DNA from: Paenibacillus alginolyticus DSM 5050 = NBRC 15375
GTDB taxonomy: Bacteria > Bacillota > Bacilli > Paenibacillales > NBRC-103111
DNA: 64,000 bases
Assembly: GCF_000422905.1 (NCBI RefSeq)
Contig: NZ_AUGY01000017.1
Span: 1-64,000 of the forward strand
Reading direction: 5' to 3'
The position numbers and the translations under genes are program-made. How positions within the stretch are numbered: the stretch's first letter is position 1; every line of letters starts with the position of its first letter. Shown here piece by piece: positions 1-8,421 of this stretch. The notes beneath the pieces were generated by a model. The model had not been told where the DNA came from and ran no database searches. It saw nothing but the letters and a program-made list of their open reading frames with translations.

Positions 1-138
1 CAATCTCTTTTTGAACGATTTCTCGTTCGTGCTTACTCACTCGTTGTTCAGTTTTCAAAGATCAATTTCTTTCGATTTAATCCTTCGCCCCTCAAAGGCG
101 ACTTGATCAATATACCACATCAGTCTATTCGATTGCAA
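1..138 (-). promoter_or_regulatory. promoter and leader of a probable rRNA operon lying off the left edge
   Basis: Read leftwards, this stretch has a -35 TTGCAA (133-138), an 18-nt spacer and a -10 TATATT (109-114). A small G/C hairpin follows near 82-101. Next comes a segment around 45-65 reading CTTTGAAAACTGAACAAC, which resembles the boxA-containing leader and spacer sequences of Firmicute rRNA operons. No mature rRNA sequence is inside the window, so the operon itself is inferred. It could also be an rRNA-tRNA spacer. Confidence 0.5.
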
Positions 139-249
139 GAACTTTTTTTAAAATTTCTTTCGTTCTTCATTCGACCGCCGAAGCGACAAGGAGTAATATA
201 ACAAATCCACGAACTGATTGCAAGCTTTATATACCTTGAAAAATATGGA

Positions 250-284
250 AATAAAAAAGCTCCAGTGCGTAATGCACCAGAGCT
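250..284 (-). terminator. intrinsic terminator after the purine permease
   Basis: An 11-bp stem with two G-U pairs (258-268 with 274-284) and a 5-nt loop is followed on the minus strand by a run of six T. It lies ten bases past the permease stop codon. Confidence 0.85.
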
Positions 285-293
285 TGAAGCTTT

Positions 294-1697
294 TTAACCT
301 TGGCTTCCTATAAAGATGTAACGAGCTAGGATTAGAATCGCCAGTACCCACATTAACCAGTGAATCGGGTAACGTGTCTGACTTTTGCCACCTAGGTTAG
401 AAGCTGCTGCCAGAACTACATACGAAACAATACCGAAGGAGATACCATTCGCAATATTGTAAGTGAAAGGCATCAAAACAATGGTAAGGAAAGCTGGAAT
501 CGCCAGAACAAAGTCTTGGAAGTCGATCTCACGAATGGATTGAACCATCAGAACACCAACCACGATCAACGCTGCCGCTGTCGCAGAACCAGGAACCAAC
601 ATGGCAATCGGAGCTAAGAACAGGGCAAGCAAGAAACATACGCCTGTCGTTACCGCCGTTAAACCTGTACGTCCGCCTTCAGCTACACCTGCTGCGCTCT
701 CTACAAAAGCAGTAACCGTACTTGTCCCAACTAACGCACCGCCACTAACACCAATCGCATCCACGAACATGGCCTTACCTACGCGCTTGTTGCCTTCTTC
801 TTTATTCTTCATAATACCAGCGCGATTCGCTGTTCCAACCATCGTACCGAATGTATCAAAAAGCTCAACAAACGTAAACGTAGCAATAACCGAAACGATC
901 CCCGTTGTCATAATGCCTGCAAAATCAAAATCAGCAAAACGAAGCTTTGTTAAATCAGGAACCCATGTCGTATCTGCGCTAGTCAATGAACCTAGATTAA
1001 CCATACCCATGAAGTACCCAATGATTGTCGTAGCCAATATACCGATCAAGATAGCACCACGAAGACGAAGCACCATAAAAATAGAAATCAACAAGACCCC
1101 AACGATTGTTAAAATAACGCCTTTATCTTCTAATGAACCCATGTGGAACACAGTTTCAAATGAAAGTACATCTGTAAATTGATGCGCCTTAATATCTTTG
1201 CCGCTTTCAACCGCAACGGTTAAGATCCCGCTGTTTTTGAAACCGATCATGGCGATAAACAAACCAATACCCACAGTAATCGCATGCTTCAGGCTATCAG
1301 GAATGGCCACGAGGAGCATTTGACGAACTCTGGTAACGGTAAGAATGATAAAAATAATCCCCGAAATGAATACAGCTGTTAAAGCCATAGAAAACGTAAA
1401 TTTACCTTGCGAAGTTAAAATGATGGTCGCGAAGTAAGCATTCAAGCCCATTCCCGGAGCTAACGCAACTGGAAAGTTAACGAATAACCCCATTGCAATC
1501 GTCATTACACCCGCAGCAATCGCTGTTGCCAAGAAAATCGAAGTCCAGTCACCGCCGGTTGCACCCGATTTAAAAGCACTGAGAATGTCTGGATTTACCG
1601 CCAAAATGTAAGCCATCGTCATGAACGTGGTGATCCCCGCCATGATTTCTGTTCTTACGGTCGTGCCGTTTTGTTTCAATTTAAAAAAGCGATCCAT
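294..1697 (-). CDS. pbuG: guanine/hypoxanthine permease, NCS2 (AzgA/PbuG type)
   Basis: A 467-residue polytopic membrane protein of the xanthine/uracil permease superfamily, AzgA-like branch, that imports purine bases by proton symport. About twelve hydrophobic segments are visible. The AzgA-type signature FVELFDTFGTMVGTA sits in the second half, and the N-terminus begins MDRFFKLKQNGT like other members. An open frame extends about 60 codons further upstream, but the ATG at 1695-1697 has an AGGAGG site just ahead of it and the upstream residues resemble nothing. The gene is monocistronic, between a terminator and a guanine-type riboswitch, so guanine probably shuts it off. The riboswitch supports guanine/hypoxanthine rather than uracil as substrate; PbuG and PbuO cannot be told apart here. 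Confidence 0.9.
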   Translation of the reverse strand: MDRFFKLKQNGTTVRTEIMAGITTFMTMAYILAVNPDILSAFKSGATGGDWTSIFLATAIAAGVMTIAMGLFVNFPVALAPGMGLNAYFATIILTSQGKFTFSMALTAVFISGIIFIILTVTRVRQMLLVAIPDSLKHAITVGIGLFIAMIGFKNSGILTVAVESGKDIKAHQFTDVLSFETVFHMGSLEDKGVILTIVGVLLISIFMVLRLRGAILIGILATTIIGYFMGMVNLGSLTSADTTWVPDLTKLRFADFDFAGIMTTGIVSVIATFTFVELFDTFGTMVGTANRAGIMKNKEEGNKRVGKAMFVDAIGVSGGALVGTSTVTAFVESAAGVAEGGRTGLTAVTTGVCFLLALFLAPIAMLVPGSATAAALIVVGVLMVQSIREIDFQDFVLAIPAFLTIVLMPFTYNIANGISFGIVSYVVLAAASNLGGKSQTRYPIHWLMWVLAILILARYIFIGSQG

Positions 1698-1734
1698 TTT
1701 CCTACTCCTCCTAAAACGAATGTGGGGAACCCAG

Positions 1735-1776
1735 GATAAACGCCCCTGTCGTCCTTCTAGGACGAGCGCGTTTATC
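1735..1776 (-). other. leader hairpin between riboswitch terminator and permease start
   Basis: The arms GATAAACGC (1735-1743) and GCGTTTATC (1768-1776) enclose a second pair around GTCGTCCT/AGGACGA. This long stem lies in the untranslated leader, downstream of the riboswitch terminator and upstream of the ribosome-binding site. Its role is unknown; it could protect the mRNA 5' end. It has no T-run and is not a terminator. Confidence 0.5.
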
Positions 1777-1822
1777 AAGGTTGTGCGAAGCAAAAGTATA
1801 CATATATACTTTCTGGCAACAG

Positions 1823-1856
1823 CAAAAAACCCGGAATCATACTGCCTGATTCCGGG
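1823..1856 (-). terminator. riboswitch-controlled terminator
   Basis: A perfect 10-bp stem (CCCGGAATCA, 1830-1839 paired with 1847-1856) with a 7-nt loop is followed on the minus strand by six T. Just before it lies TCCTTTTTCGTA, which is nearly complementary to the 3' arm of aptamer stem P1 (TACGAAAAAAAGGA). That pairing would be the antiterminator, so guanine binding should favour termination. Confidence 0.85.
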
Positions 1857-1934
1857 TACGAAAAAGGAGCTATCCATATGAGAGCTGCCTTCATGTGTAA
1901 AGGTGCACGTAGTAACTCATACGGATTCCGTTCC

Positions 1935-2008
1935 TTTTTTTCGTAGCCAGATCATTTGCGGTGATCTCGTAGAAACTCTCAGGCCAATTCCCAAGATTAT
2001 ACGAAAAA
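1935..2008 (-). promoter_or_regulatory. purine (guanine-class) riboswitch aptamer
   Basis: P1 is formed by TTTTTCGTA (2000-2008) and TACGAAAAA (1936-1945). Between them are the conserved junction elements TATAATC, TTTCTAC and CACCGCAAAT, and the terminal GGCTACG. The pyrimidine that pairs with the ligand (position 74 in xpt numbering) is C in GGCTACG, which predicts guanine/hypoxanthine specificity; adenine riboswitches have U there. Position 3-prime to a sigma-A promoter and ahead of a terminator fits the standard off-switch layout. Confidence 0.88.
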
Positions 2009-2024
2009 CTGTTATCCATAACAC

Positions 2025-2053
2025 ATTTTAGTCGGGAAATAACCTGATGTCAA
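2025..2053 (-). promoter_or_regulatory. sigma-A promoter of the riboswitch-permease transcript
   Basis: A -35 TTGACA (2048-2053), a 17-nt spacer and a -10 TAAAAT (2025-2030) read leftwards and start RNA just before the riboswitch. Confidence 0.8.
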
Positions 2054-2104
2054 TAAAAAAGACGAACGATAAAGGGGTATATTTTCCCAAAACGTTCGTC
2101 TTTT
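2054..2104 (-). terminator. guaA terminator
   Basis: A stem AAAAGACGAACG/CGTTCGTCTTTT (2057-2068 with 2093-2104) closes an A/T-rich loop and is followed leftwards by TTTTTTATTG. It abuts the -35 box of the permease promoter and separates guaA from the permease. Confidence 0.85.
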
Positions 2105-2117
2105 ACAGTGATTTATA

Positions 2118-3656
2118 TTATTCCCACTCAATGGTAGCTGGCGGCTTAGAAGTGATGTCATAAACGATACGATTCACGTTCTCAACTTCATTAACGATTC
2201 GAACCGAAATCTTCTCAAGCACATCCCAAGGAATACGCGCCCAGTCCGCTGTCATTCCATCAATAGATGTAACTGCACGAATACCTACGGTGTAAGAGTA
2301 AGTTCTTGCGTCACCCATAACTCCCACGCTTTTCATGCCCGGAAGTGCTGTGAAGTACTGCCAGATCTCACGATCTAAGCCTGCTTTGGCGATTTCGTCG
2401 CGCAGAATGGCGTCGGATTCACGAACGATTTTCAGCTTATCTTCCGTAACTTCACCTAGAACACGAATTGCCAGACCAGGACCTGGGAAAGGCTGTCTCC
2501 ACACGATAGCTGCTGGAAGGCCACATTCCTCGCCTACTTTACGCACTTCGTCTTTGAAAAGTGTTTTAAGAGGCTCGATGAGCTTGAACTTCATATCTTT
2601 CGGCAATCCGCCTACGTTATGGTGCGATTTGATCGTTTGAGCCGTAGCCGTACCGCTTTCCACGATATCTGTGTATAAAGTACCTTGAGCTAGGAAAGTA
2701 AAGTCATCAAACTGACTGGACTCCTCTTCAAATACACGGATGAATTCGGTACCGATAATTTTACGTTTTTGCTCGGGATCGTCTACGCCGGCCAGTTTGC
2801 CTAGGAAACGTTCACGCGCATCAATTTTGACTACTTTCATATCGAATTTACCGACGAAAGTGTCCATAACGCTCTCTGCTTCACCTTGACGCAGCAAACC
2901 ATGATCAATAAACATACACGTCAGCTGAGCGCCGATGGCTTTGTGCAGCAGAATAGCAACAACGGATGAATCCACGCCGCCACTAAGTGCGCATAGGACT
3001 TTCTTGTCGCCAACTTCTTGACGAAGCTCTTTGATCATATCTTCCACAAAGGAGGACATCGTCCAGTCGCCCACGCAACCGCAAACTCCATAAATAAAGT
3101 TATGGATCATTTCATTCCCTTGAAGGGAGTGACGGACTTCTGGGTGGAACTGTACGGCATGAATGTTGCGCTCACGGTTACTCATTGCAGCAATCGGAAG
3201 AGAATCCGTGCTTGCTTCTATAACGAAGCCATCAGGCAGGACGGAAACGTGATCGCCGTGACTCATCCACACGGTTTGTTTGGATTCTAACCCTTTCACT
3301 AGCGGGCTTTCATTCGTAAATGCAAGATCTGCCTTGCCATATTCACGCGTATGCGCACGTTCAACTTTACCGTTCAGTTGGTGAGCAATTAACTGCATGC
3401 CATAGCATATCCCCAAGATTGGAATGCCTAGATCAAAGACTCCTGCGTCAACCGCCGGAGCTCCTTCACCGTATACGCTCGACGGACCGCCCGAGAACAC
3501 AATCCCTTTAGGGTTAAGCTCACGAATTTTATCAACAGTTGTATTGTGCGGCAGCAGCTCGCTGTAAACGCCCAAATCACGAATTCGTCTAGCAATCAGT
3601 TGATTATACTGGCCTCCAAAATCTAATACGACAATCATTTCACTCGGTTTACTCAT
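2118..3656 (-). CDS. guaA: GMP synthase (glutamine-hydrolysing)
   Basis: Converts XMP to GMP using ATP and glutamine, the last step of guanine nucleotide synthesis. The 512-residue product has an N-terminal class I glutamine amidotransferase with catalytic Cys in GICYGMQ and His in VQFHPEV. An ATP-pyrophosphatase domain follows with P-loop LSGGVDSS, then the GMP synthase C-terminal dimerisation domain ending in the conserved KPPATIEWE. Length and domain order are normal. The start MSKPSEM is chosen because AGGAGGT lies seven bases before this ATG; an open frame runs seven codons further. The permease next door is guanine-controlled, so both genes serve guanine supply, but a strong terminator separates them. 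Confidence 0.97.
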   Translation of the reverse strand: MSKPSEMIVVLDFGGQYNQLIARRIRDLGVYSELLPHNTTVDKIRELNPKGIVFSGGPSSVYGEGAPAVDAGVFDLGIPILGICYGMQLIAHQLNGKVERAHTREYGKADLAFTNESPLVKGLESKQTVWMSHGDHVSVLPDGFVIEASTDSLPIAAMSNRERNIHAVQFHPEVRHSLQGNEMIHNFIYGVCGCVGDWTMSSFVEDMIKELRQEVGDKKVLCALSGGVDSSVVAILLHKAIGAQLTCMFIDHGLLRQGEAESVMDTFVGKFDMKVVKIDARERFLGKLAGVDDPEQKRKIIGTEFIRVFEEESSQFDDFTFLAQGTLYTDIVESGTATAQTIKSHHNVGGLPKDMKFKLIEPLKTLFKDEVRKVGEECGLPAAIVWRQPFPGPGLAIRVLGEVTEDKLKIVRESDAILRDEIAKAGLDREIWQYFTALPGMKSVGVMGDARTYSYTVGIRAVTSIDGMTADWARIPWDVLEKISVRIVNEVENVNRIVYDITSKPPATIEWE

Positions 3657-3726
3657 TATCCGACCTCCTAGATTCATAGCGATTGAGGTTTAAGGGGCTC
3701 CCCTTGTCCACTTATCACTATTTATA

Positions 3727-3752
3727 GGTACTAATTTTAAACATTAGGTACC
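3727..3752. repeat. imperfect inverted repeat in the guaA upstream region
   Basis: GGTACTAAT and ATTAGGTACC form an imperfect palindrome upstream of guaA. A possible -35 TTTACA and an A/T-rich -10 region overlap it on the minus strand. It could be an operator. There is no T-run to make it a terminator for the transglutaminase operon. Confidence 0.3.
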
Positions 3753-3768
3753 TAGGATGTAAAGGGGT

Positions 3769-6168
3769 TTAATGTGTCTTTTGAATGGCTTTCCAAATCG
3801 CGGTAATTTCTCGCTTCGTATAGGTCAGTGAATTGGCCGTATCATAGCGGACACTTTCGTAAATTAAGGCAAACTCGAGCAGTGCTTGTTTCTGCCTTTG
3901 ATCATTGAAATTTAGCATTGCGACGTACTCTCGCACCGTCTGACTAGCGGATTTTGCGCCGTATTTTCGAAAAAGCTGTATCCATAAACGATCCATATAC
4001 GGTGTCATGGGGTGTGAATTGCCCGTCTTGCTTTTGTAAATTGGAAAATACAGCCGTGAGTTGACTAGGAACCCTTTTCGCCTAAGCAAAACGAAAATAC
4101 CCGCAAGCAGGAGACAACATCCGATTAGAACAATGAATGCTTTCCTATAAGGCTTTGCAAAATTGACGATTTTATCCTTCGTTGCATGAAGCCACTCACT
4201 TGGATTGGTTGTAAACTTAGTAGGCGTAGGAACGCTCATAAGGGAAGCTGTCATCGCCGCTTGTTCCATGGCAGCTGTCGTCAAAGTTTCTCTCGGATGA
4301 TCGGACGAAATACCAGAGAAACCCGGCGTAGGCTCAAACGGCACCCAGCCCATAGAAGGAAAATAAACCTCAACCCATGAATGCGCATCTAGATTGCGAA
4401 CCACAACTTCTTTAAGCTCATCACCGTCGCTAGATGCTTGCAGTGTCCCTGGAGCGAAACCTTTTACCCAGCGGGCAGGCACCCCGACAGAACGAAGCAT
4501 AACGACCATCGAGGTTGAAAAATGATCACAGTACCCTGTTCGGTCTACGAACAGAAAATGACTGACAAAATCCTCATTGCGGCTTGGATTCGTTGGCTTT
4601 TCGAGACTATAGGTATAGGTATTGCTTAAATACTGCTCAATCGCAACCGCTTTGGCATAAGGCGTCAAACGACTCGCTGTCACTTGCTCAGCAATGGCGC
4701 GAACAGACCGCGGCAATGAAGATGGAAGCTGAAGATATTCCCCTGCAACATCAGAGGGATAGCTGCCTGTATCGGTATTGAGAATAGATGGATCTTCCTG
4801 CACGGGTTGGACGGTTATTTTGTAATATGACAACGGATCCATGATCTCGGGCAAAGTCACTTTACCATTAGATTTAGATGTAAGGAGGCTGTTCGATGTT
4901 AGCGGTTTCCCCTTCTCGCTCAACAGCATATCAACACCTAATAGCTTTCCACCCACAAACATTTGGTTATTTGGCGACTTCGTGTTCCATAGAATTTCCT
5001 GATTCACAGCCCGACCTGTGAATGGTGGATTAGTAGAAACAAAAGGCTCCAGCGTTTGATTGGGTTCAGTCCATCCTTTGCCGTCGTAGAAGCTTTTGGA
5101 TTCTCCGCGCCAGTAGGTTAATTCGGATGTTTTAGCCGTGAATACTGGGGTCGTGTCCACCTGGAGTGGACCTCCTAAGGAGGAGTCGTCTTGACCGTAT
5201 CCAGACCGAGCAAAAGCCCCCTTCCCCCCGGTATCTTCGTTGTAAAGTTCAAATATGCGATCGTATAAATACGCCCAGCTAACAGGTTTCATGAGGGGAG
5301 TAGGCTCCGCCTGCCTTGCCGAGTACCACCCTACACTTGCTAGCGCACTTACAACGACCAAGCTGACTACGATCCATTGAAAAAAGCTGCCCGAACGCAC
5401 CGAAGCGATGCCATAGGTTTGTTCAATTCTAGAGAGATTGAGCAGCGATAACAGAAGTAGTCCATATCCTATTGTGCGCATAATCCCTTGAACCGTATCC
5501 GCGCCAAGCACCAACTGTAAGAAGACAAGATAAACGAGCGTGGCCGCAACAAACCAAAGACTGTGCTGCCTCTGCAGCATGAGAGCCTGCACAACGGAAA
5601 TCAGGAGCGACCAACCTAACAGGAAGAGCAGCGTTCGCATTTGACCACTGATCAGATCGAAATGAGCTTGAACGATATGAACCATATCCTGAGAAATGAT
5701 CCTCACCAAATCAATGATCCATGCTCCGGTTAGAAAGCCTTCACGGTCGAACATAAAGCCGATGAAGAGCAGGATCATAACGCTTTTGGCTGTCCATCCC
5801 CACGCATAAGGAACCTTGAAGCAATCTATGGCGATGCAAATCGCAAAAACGACCAGAATGGGACCGATTTGAATGGAGGCATCGGCCATCCAGGCTAGAG
5901 GACGGAGCCATTCTGAGAGCAGCAGGAAGAGCAGCAGTGAGATTAGACTATCTCGGAAAAAGGTGTTGGTGATTAGCGATGATGACTGTGCGTTAGAGAT
6001 GGCGCTTGAATGGAAGATTGGGCTTGATGGGATAGCGGCATTAGCTCCTGTATGTGTTGAGTCTACGTTAGTATGTAGAGACCGAGACTTCAAGCGCGAC
6101 GAGTCTGCGCTTGAGCGTAAAGGACGTGAAAGAGCGCGCGGCGCGCGGCCATGTTCAAGCGGTTGCAT
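3769..6168 (-). CDS. membrane-anchored transglutaminase-like protein (TgpA type, DUF4129 tail)
   Basis: The 799-residue product starts with a hydrophilic stretch of about 70 residues, then five to seven membrane segments (DUF3488-like), a large outside region, a transglutaminase core, one more membrane span and a cytoplasmic DUF4129-like tail. The core shows Cys547 in TGYCDHF and His596 in LDAHSWVEVYFP. The third triad position is Glu (FEPTPGF) instead of the usual Asp. ATG at 6166-6168 is preceded by AGGAGG at 8 bases; a GTG nine bases earlier overlaps that site and is unlikely. It overlaps the DUF58 gene by 14 bases and is the last gene of a moxR-DUF58-transglutaminase operon. This trio is widespread and usually linked to envelope or secreted-protein processing; the substrate is unknown. 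Confidence 0.88.
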   Translation of the reverse strand: MQPLEHGRAPRALSRPLRSSADSSRLKSRSLHTNVDSTHTGANAAIPSSPIFHSSAISNAQSSSLITNTFFRDSLISLLLFLLLSEWLRPLAWMADASIQIGPILVVFAICIAIDCFKVPYAWGWTAKSVMILLFIGFMFDREGFLTGAWIIDLVRIISQDMVHIVQAHFDLISGQMRTLLFLLGWSLLISVVQALMLQRQHSLWFVAATLVYLVFLQLVLGADTVQGIMRTIGYGLLLLSLLNLSRIEQTYGIASVRSGSFFQWIVVSLVVVSALASVGWYSARQAEPTPLMKPVSWAYLYDRIFELYNEDTGGKGAFARSGYGQDDSSLGGPLQVDTTPVFTAKTSELTYWRGESKSFYDGKGWTEPNQTLEPFVSTNPPFTGRAVNQEILWNTKSPNNQMFVGGKLLGVDMLLSEKGKPLTSNSLLTSKSNGKVTLPEIMDPLSYYKITVQPVQEDPSILNTDTGSYPSDVAGEYLQLPSSLPRSVRAIAEQVTASRLTPYAKAVAIEQYLSNTYTYSLEKPTNPSRNEDFVSHFLFVDRTGYCDHFSTSMVVMLRSVGVPARWVKGFAPGTLQASSDGDELKEVVVRNLDAHSWVEVYFPSMGWVPFEPTPGFSGISSDHPRETLTTAAMEQAAMTASLMSVPTPTKFTTNPSEWLHATKDKIVNFAKPYRKAFIVLIGCCLLLAGIFVLLRRKGFLVNSRLYFPIYKSKTGNSHPMTPYMDRLWIQLFRKYGAKSASQTVREYVAMLNFNDQRQKQALLEFALIYESVRYDTANSLTYTKREITAIWKAIQKTH

Positions 6169-7375
6169 CCGCGACACCTCCTTGCTTTGGCCACAGGCGC
6201 ACGGGATGCGGCACTTCCGTGAAGCTGCAGCCTACGGCCTGCAGCTGGGAAGCTCCCTCTCGCTCCGCGACCGAGAGGGAGGGCCGCGCGTGCACGTAGA
6301 TCACGTGCACGGACCGGCGCTTGGTGCCGCTATCTGCGATCGCGCGCACCAGCGCCGAATCCAGCGTCGATGTGATGCAAAGCATCGACGCATCCAGCGG
6401 CAAGGCCGCCGCCTCTTTCCTGACGAGGTCAGGAAAGGAAATGGCGGGCTTGCCGCCCACGCTCGCGAGTACTTCGTACGCGAGCGTTAGATCAGGGCGA
6501 ATCGTCGGCGCGATTCGCCTGCTGGTGGAGCTGCTGCTGGCGAAGCCGCAGCTCTCGCGCCCGCCAGCGGCGGCTTCGAAGAAGCCCGCCGCGAGGGCGA
6601 CGCCCTTCTCCAGCAGCGGCTGCGCCGCCTCAGCTGGACCCGCCGCAGGCGCCGCGTCGAGCAGCAGCATCCGCTTCGCGGAGGATGCTTGCTCGGGGTC
6701 TTTGGTCATCAGCCGGCCCAGCCTGGCTGTGGATTTCCAATGGATGCGGTGATAGGGGTCACCGCTGACATAATCGCGAACACCGCTAATCAGCGGTGTG
6801 TCGGCTTTGGGGCCACGGATGGTAGACACATCACCATCCTCGGATTGAAATGTCATGCCTGATCCGGTCAAAGAATCAGGTCTCGGATAAACAACACACC
6901 GGTGAAGATCATCGCGATAGGCTTTTCGCACAGCAAAACCAAATAAATCACCGGTCACCGCCTCAAAGCCTGCGAACCGATATACACCTCGCATAAGACC
7001 CGTCATTTTATAATGGAGGATGAAGGCTGATCGAAACCATGGGAAAACCAGCTTGCTATAGGTCAGCTTCACCCCGCTTCCTTCATGAACCCAATTATCC
7101 TTAATAATCATCCAAGGCAGCGGCAAAAACGTACGATGCCCAATCTGCAAAGTGATGGCAACGTCTTCACCAGATACGAAAACCTCGCCTGACAACTGCC
7201 GGCTAACGGTGAGTCCATTTAATGCGAATACATAAAATAATCCAGCCTGAATCCAAATTAATGTCAAACAAATTCCTAAATACCAAGCGGCAAATCCACC
7301 TTGCCAATACGCCAAAACAATCGACAGCACACATCCCACAACCAACAGCGACGTCTTACCCCAGCTTCTCATCAT
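6155..7375 (-). CDS. DUF58 domain protein, MoxR partner
   Basis: About 406 residues. Two membrane segments near the N-terminus are followed by a vWA-like DUF58 domain with the diagnostic motif RDYVSGDPYHRIHWKSTARL. DUF58 proteins work with MoxR AAA+ ATPases; the exact role is unknown. An in-frame ATG 21 bases upstream overlaps the moxR stop but has no ribosome-binding site, while the chosen ATG has a GGGGAAG about seven bases ahead. Start confidence is modest. The 3' half (about 6110-6720) is far richer in G+C than the 5' half and the neighbours, with many GCG/CGC codons, so the gene looks compositionally mosaic. Confidence 0.85.
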   Translation of the reverse strand: MMRSWGKTSLLVVGCVLSIVLAYWQGGFAAWYLGICLTLIWIQAGLFYVFALNGLTVSRQLSGEVFVSGEDVAITLQIGHRTFLPLPWMIIKDNWVHEGSGVKLTYSKLVFPWFRSAFILHYKMTGLMRGVYRFAGFEAVTGDLFGFAVRKAYRDDLHRCVVYPRPDSLTGSGMTFQSEDGDVSTIRGPKADTPLISGVRDYVSGDPYHRIHWKSTARLGRLMTKDPEQASSAKRMLLLDAAPAAGPAEAAQPLLEKGVALAAGFFEAAAGGRESCGFASSSSTSRRIAPTIRPDLTLAYEVLASVGGKPAISFPDLVRKEAAALPLDASMLCITSTLDSALVRAIADSGTKRRSVHVIYVHARPSLSVAEREGASQLQAVGCSFTEVPHPVRLWPKQGGVADATA

Positions 7376-7379
7376 TGGC

Positions 7380-8357
7380 CTACTTCCCCGAGACATAGCG
7401 AAGAACAGGAGTTTGTAAGGTGGCTAGTAAATCTGTCAAAATCGTCTCCGCAGACTTGCCCGTCATTCGTGCTTCGGAAGTCAGAATAAGCCGGTGTGTC
7501 CAGATCGGCAGCACCAAATCCTTAATGTCGTCTGGCACCACAAAGCTTCTGCCCTTCATATAAGCCAACGTTTGCGCAGCGCGCATCAAAGCATAGGATG
7601 CTCTTGGACTTGCTCCCAAGTACAAATCAACATGCTCCCTAGTTGCCAAAGCCAGACGCACAATGAAATCTTTTAACGTATTATCGACATGAATCATGGT
7701 TGCTTCTCTTTGCAATTGCACGAACTCATCCTGTACGATAACAGGCTTCAAGTGCTCCAGCGGCTGGCGATCCTGTAGGCGATCCAGCATCAGAATTTCT
7801 TGCTCAGGCGTCGGATAACCAAGTGACAACTTCATCATAAAACGATCCATCTGTGCTTCCGGCAGCGCATAAGTACCTTCATAGTCCACTGGGTTTTGCG
7901 TAGCTAATAAGACGAAGGGTTTAGGCAATTCATAACTCACCCCGTCTATCGTAACCCGCTTCTCTTCCATCGCCTCTAAGAAAGCAGATTGTGTCTTCGG
8001 TGAGGTACGGTTGACTTCGTCTGCCAACACGATGGGTGTCATTAAAGGTCCGGGACGAAACTCAAAATCATTCGACTTCACATTAAATACAGATACACCG
8101 GTTACATCCGACGGCAATAAATCAGGCGTGCACTGAATTCTCTTAAACTCACAACCAATCGTCCTAGCCAAGGCACGTACAAGCATCGTCTTCCCCACAC
8201 CAGGAACGTCTTCTAGCAAAAGATGGCCGCCGCTCAGCATAGCAACGAACGCTTTCTCTATCGTCTCTCTCTTTCCAACAATTACTTTCTCTACGTTCAT
8301 GATCATCCGTTCCACGAGAGGCTGCGGCTGATCGAATATTCGGGTTTTCGACTGCAT
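7380..8357 (-). CDS. MoxR-family AAA+ ATPase
   Basis: A 325-residue cytoplasmic ATPase with Walker A in DVPGVGKTMLV, Walker B in VLADEVNRTSPKTQ, sensor 1 in LLATQNPVDYEGTY and a C-terminal lid domain. MoxR proteins act as chaperone-like remodelers for partner proteins encoded next to them, here DUF58 and transglutaminase. ATG at 8355-8357 is ten bases from AGGAGG; a TTG two codons upstream is only four bases away. It is the first gene of the operon; four bases separate its stop from the chosen DUF58 start. Confidence 0.93.
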   Translation of the reverse strand: MQSKTRIFDQPQPLVERMIMNVEKVIVGKRETIEKAFVAMLSGGHLLLEDVPGVGKTMLVRALARTIGCEFKRIQCTPDLLPSDVTGVSVFNVKSNDFEFRPGPLMTPIVLADEVNRTSPKTQSAFLEAMEEKRVTIDGVSYELPKPFVLLATQNPVDYEGTYALPEAQMDRFMMKLSLGYPTPEQEILMLDRLQDRQPLEHLKPVIVQDEFVQLQREATMIHVDNTLKDFIVRLALATREHVDLYLGASPRASYALMRAAQTLAYMKGRSFVVPDDIKDLVLPIWTHRLILTSEARMTGKSAETILTDLLATLQTPVLRYVSGK

Positions 8358-8421
8358 AGACAAGAAGCCTCCTTTATAAGGGTATGCTTCTAGTTTTTCC
8401 AGCCCTCTACTATTTTAGACA

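Noticed and set aside
148..351. 67-codon minus-strand frame at the left edge
   Set aside because: It runs through the permease terminator and 3' end, has no ribosome-binding site and a random-looking product.
6321..6752. Plus-strand frame of 143 codons in the DUF58 region
   Set aside because: Alanine/serine-rich shadow of the G+C-rich block; the minus-strand DUF58 motif decides the strand.
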